This document shows, one piece after another, positions 62,513 through 64,000 of a stretch of DNA of 64,000 nt; within the stretch, counting starts at the first letter, position 1, and each line of letters starts with the position of its first letter. The notes beneath the pieces are model-generated. The model was not told the origin of the DNA. It ran no database searches and saw nothing but the letters and a program-made list of their open reading frames with translations. The stretch comes from Verrucomicrobiaceae bacterium E54. Its GTDB lineage: Bacteria; Verrucomicrobiota; Verrucomicrobiia; Verrucomicrobiales; Akkermansiaceae. A program made the position numbers and the translations under genes. The stretch is from the NCBI GenBank assembly GCA_022548915.1, contig JAKZES010000005.1:116545-180544 (forward strand), given 5' to 3'.

Positions 62513-63760
62513 ATGAAATCCTGCCCGAAATTCACCCTTGGCGTCGGCGACCGTTTCGCCCACGGCGCCGTCGCCCAGCTCCAAGCCTTCATCGCCGCCC
62601 GCCAACTCGGGATCGACATCACTCCGGTCTGGAACAAGTCGAACCGCGAGCACCTCATCATTGGTTCGGAGCCGCAAACGACCCGCGACGCGGCGGATGC
62701 CGCGGTGAAGCAGCTCGATTGGACCGGCGACTACCTCCTCGATGCCGATCACATCAACCTCTCGACCGTGGATCGCTTCATCGCGCCCTGTGACTTCTTC
62801 ACCCTCGATGTCGCCGACGACATCGGGACCCCCGCCGATGCGGCCGATGTGGCGGCCTTCATCGACAAGCACCCGGAGTTGATCGGCACCATCGCGATCC
62901 ATGGCATCGACCAGCCGCTGGAGATCACCCGCGAGGACGTCGAGCGGACCGCCAACCAGTTCCTCAAGGCCACCCAGCATGCCAAGGCGATCTACGACCA
63001 CATCGTCGCCGCCAAGGGCACGGACTTCGTCACCGAGGTCTCGATGGACGAGACCGACTCCCCGCAGACCCCGCCCGAATTGCTGATCATCCTCGCGGCC
63101 CTCGCCGATCAGGGCATTCCCGTGCAGACGATCGCGCCGAAGTTCACGGGCCGCTTCAACAAGGGCGTCGACTACGTCGGCGACCTCGCGCAGTTCGAGC
63201 AGGAGTTCAACGACGACCTCGCAGTCATCGCCCATGCCATCAAGACCTACGGCCTGCCCGCCGGACTGAAGCTTTCGGTGCACTCGGGCTCCGACAAGTT
63301 CTCCATCTACCCGATCATCGGAAAGGCGCTCGCCCGCACCGGCGCCGGTCTGCACATCAAGACCGCCGGTACCAACTGGCTCGAGGAGGTGATCGGCCTC
63401 GCCGAATCCGGTGGCGAGGCACTCGAGCTTGCCAAGCGGATCTACGCCGGGGCGCTTGAGAAGAAGGAAGCCCTCTGCGAGCCCTACGCCACGGTCATCG
63501 ACATCGACTTCGCGCAACTCCCCCCGGCCGATGAGGTCGCCGGCTGGAGTGGTGAGCAGTTCTCCGCCGCCGTGACCCACGAGCCCGGCAACCCGAGCTA
63601 CAACTCCAACGTCCGCCAGCTCCTGCACGTCGGCTTCAAGGTCGCCGCCCAACTCGGCGACGAGTATCTCGACGCCCTCAAGGCGAACCAGGAGACCATC
63701 GGCCGCTGCGTGACCCACAACCTGCTCGAGCGCCACATGAAGCCGCTGTTTGCAGGATAG
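62513..63760 (+). CDS. uxaE: Tagaturonate/fructuronate epimerase UxaE
   Basis: Interconverts D-tagaturonate and D-fructuronate in hexuronate (galacturonate) breakdown. The 415-residue protein matches the UxaE family, with CPKFTLGVGDRFAHGAVAQL at the start, LLDADHINLSTVDRFI, EVSMDETDSPQTP and LKLSVHSGSDKFSIYP in the metal/substrate region, and the conserved AGTNWLEEVIGL. In this genome the SDR at 16787 could act next in the path by reducing fructuronate to mannonate. Its stop is followed immediately by a family C element. Confidence 0.9.
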   Translation: MKSCPKFTLGVGDRFAHGAVAQLQAFIAARQLGIDITPVWNKSNREHLIIGSEPQTTRDAADAAVKQLDWTGDYLLDADHINLSTVDRFIAPCDFFTLDVADDIGTPADAADVAAFIDKHPELIGTIAIHGIDQPLEITREDVERTANQFLKATQHAKAIYDHIVAAKGTDFVTEVSMDETDSPQTPPELLIILAALADQGIPVQTIAPKFTGRFNKGVDYVGDLAQFEQEFNDDLAVIAHAIKTYGLPAGLKLSVHSGSDKFSIYPIIGKALARTGAGLHIKTAGTNWLEEVIGLAESGGEALELAKRIYAGALEKKEALCEPYATVIDIDFAQLPPADEVAGWSGEQFSAAVTHEPGNPSYNSNVRQLLHVGFKVAAQLGDEYLDALKANQETIGRCVTHNLLERHMKPLFAG

Positions 63761-63917
63761 GAGTGGCGCTCTGCGAGCGCCATGCCGGGGCGGGGCGACG
63801 TCCACGTCGCGGTTTGGGGCGGACCTCGAGTGTCAGGCATGACCGAACCTGGGGTCAGCTACGAGAAGTCGGCTGCAAGCCGGCCCGCCCCGTCATGGCG
63901 CTTGAAAAGCGCCACTC
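63761..63917. repeat. Family C palindromic element, copy 2
   Basis: Begins GAGTGGCGCTCTGCGAGCGC and ends GGCGCTT-GAA-AAGCGCC-ACTC. It shares with copy 1 the GCGACGT-CC-ACGTCGC hairpin and a GTCGGCTGCAAGCC block. It starts directly at the uxaE stop codon and ends at the base before the putative group II intron. Confidence 0.87.
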
Positions 63918-64000
63918 GTGCGCGTGCACATACATGAAACCAACCAGTGAGAGTCTGAGTCCTCCCGAGACGAGCAACGGGAGAGCAGCCGAAGGCAACT
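63918..64000 (+). ncRNA. Probable 5' end of a group II intron (cut by window edge)
   Basis: Directly after the last hairpin of the family C element the sequence begins GTGCGCGTGC, matching the group II 5' consensus GUGYG, and continues with AGTGAGAGTCTGAG, CCGAGACGAGCAACGGGAGA and GCCGAAGGCAACT, which resemble the domain I start of bacterial (class C-like) introns. Such introns insert just after stem-loops. The catalytic core and any reverse-transcriptase gene lie beyond the window, so this is a motif-based call. Confidence 0.6.

Overview
The window is a high-G+C chromosomal segment from a Gram-negative bacterium, most likely a Verrucomicrobiota member of the Verrucomicrobiaceae/Akkermansiaceae/Rubritaleaceae type (Luteolibacter/Haloferula-like; this placement is inference). 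Pointers are a Minf_1886-family protein, a PEP-CTERM-tailed secreted protein, a UxaE-type uronate epimerase, Gfo/Idh/MocA, ThuA and xylose-isomerase-like sugar genes, lipid A/Kdo genes (waaA, an LpxL-like acyltransferase, lnt), and starts that mostly lack a Shine-Dalgarno sequence. Most genes are housekeeping and tightly packed, with many ATGA/GTGA overlaps.

Layout. 1-4.6 kb: 5' part of phosphofructokinase, a D,D-carboxypeptidase, an RNA-binding RRM protein with an Arg/Asn/Gly-rich tail, miaA, a Minf_1886 protein, purine nucleoside phosphorylase. 4.6-12.8 kb: ketopantoate reductase-like protein, histone deacetylase-like enzyme, a two-part Na+/solute symporter (SSS + DUF4212), hflK-hflC, a PEP-CTERM protein resembling thioester-domain adhesins, an AEC transporter. 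12.9-17.6 kb: Hsp33, a REP-associated tyrosine transposase (RAYT) bracketed by two near-identical 115-bp palindromic elements, fructosamine kinase, an NlpC/P60-like lipoprotein, a membrane protein, an SDR. 17.8-27.6 kb: secA, an orphan DNA methyltransferase, an RG-rich protein of unknown function, waaA, rsmD, an AsmA-like protein. 27.8-39.4 kb: exported proteins (YHYH protein, trypsin-like lipoprotein, ThuA protein, a large TPR-CHAT protein and a small exported neighbour), a sugar oxidoreductase/isomerase pair, a class IV aminotransferase and an N-acetylglutamate synthase-like protein. 39.6-44.9 kb: lnt, phosphohexomutase, an RlmI-like methyltransferase.

44.9-47.6 kb is a decayed island beside tRNA-Arg(CCT): VapBC, a DUF1778/GNAT toxin-antitoxin pair in an unusual convergent arrangement, and short remnants of hsdM, hsdR, a PIN toxin and possibly a helicase. 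47.7-51.1 kb is an envelope/glycosylation operon (acyltransferase fusion, ELM1-like, GT4), followed by TrhA, mutM, a redoxin-fold protein without redox cysteines, gatC-gatA, obg, a MATE exporter, yqgE, yraN, rnhB, a CAP-domain lipoprotein and uxaE.

The strongest non-genic signal is a set of intergenic elements built from paired hairpins, falling into at least five or six sequence families (called A-F here). Family A brackets the RAYT. Family B hairpins carry the stop codons of gatA and of an SRPBCC gene in their loops. The two arms of the family E element differ by compensatory changes. The last copy (family C) is followed immediately by what looks like the 5' end of a group II intron that runs off the window.
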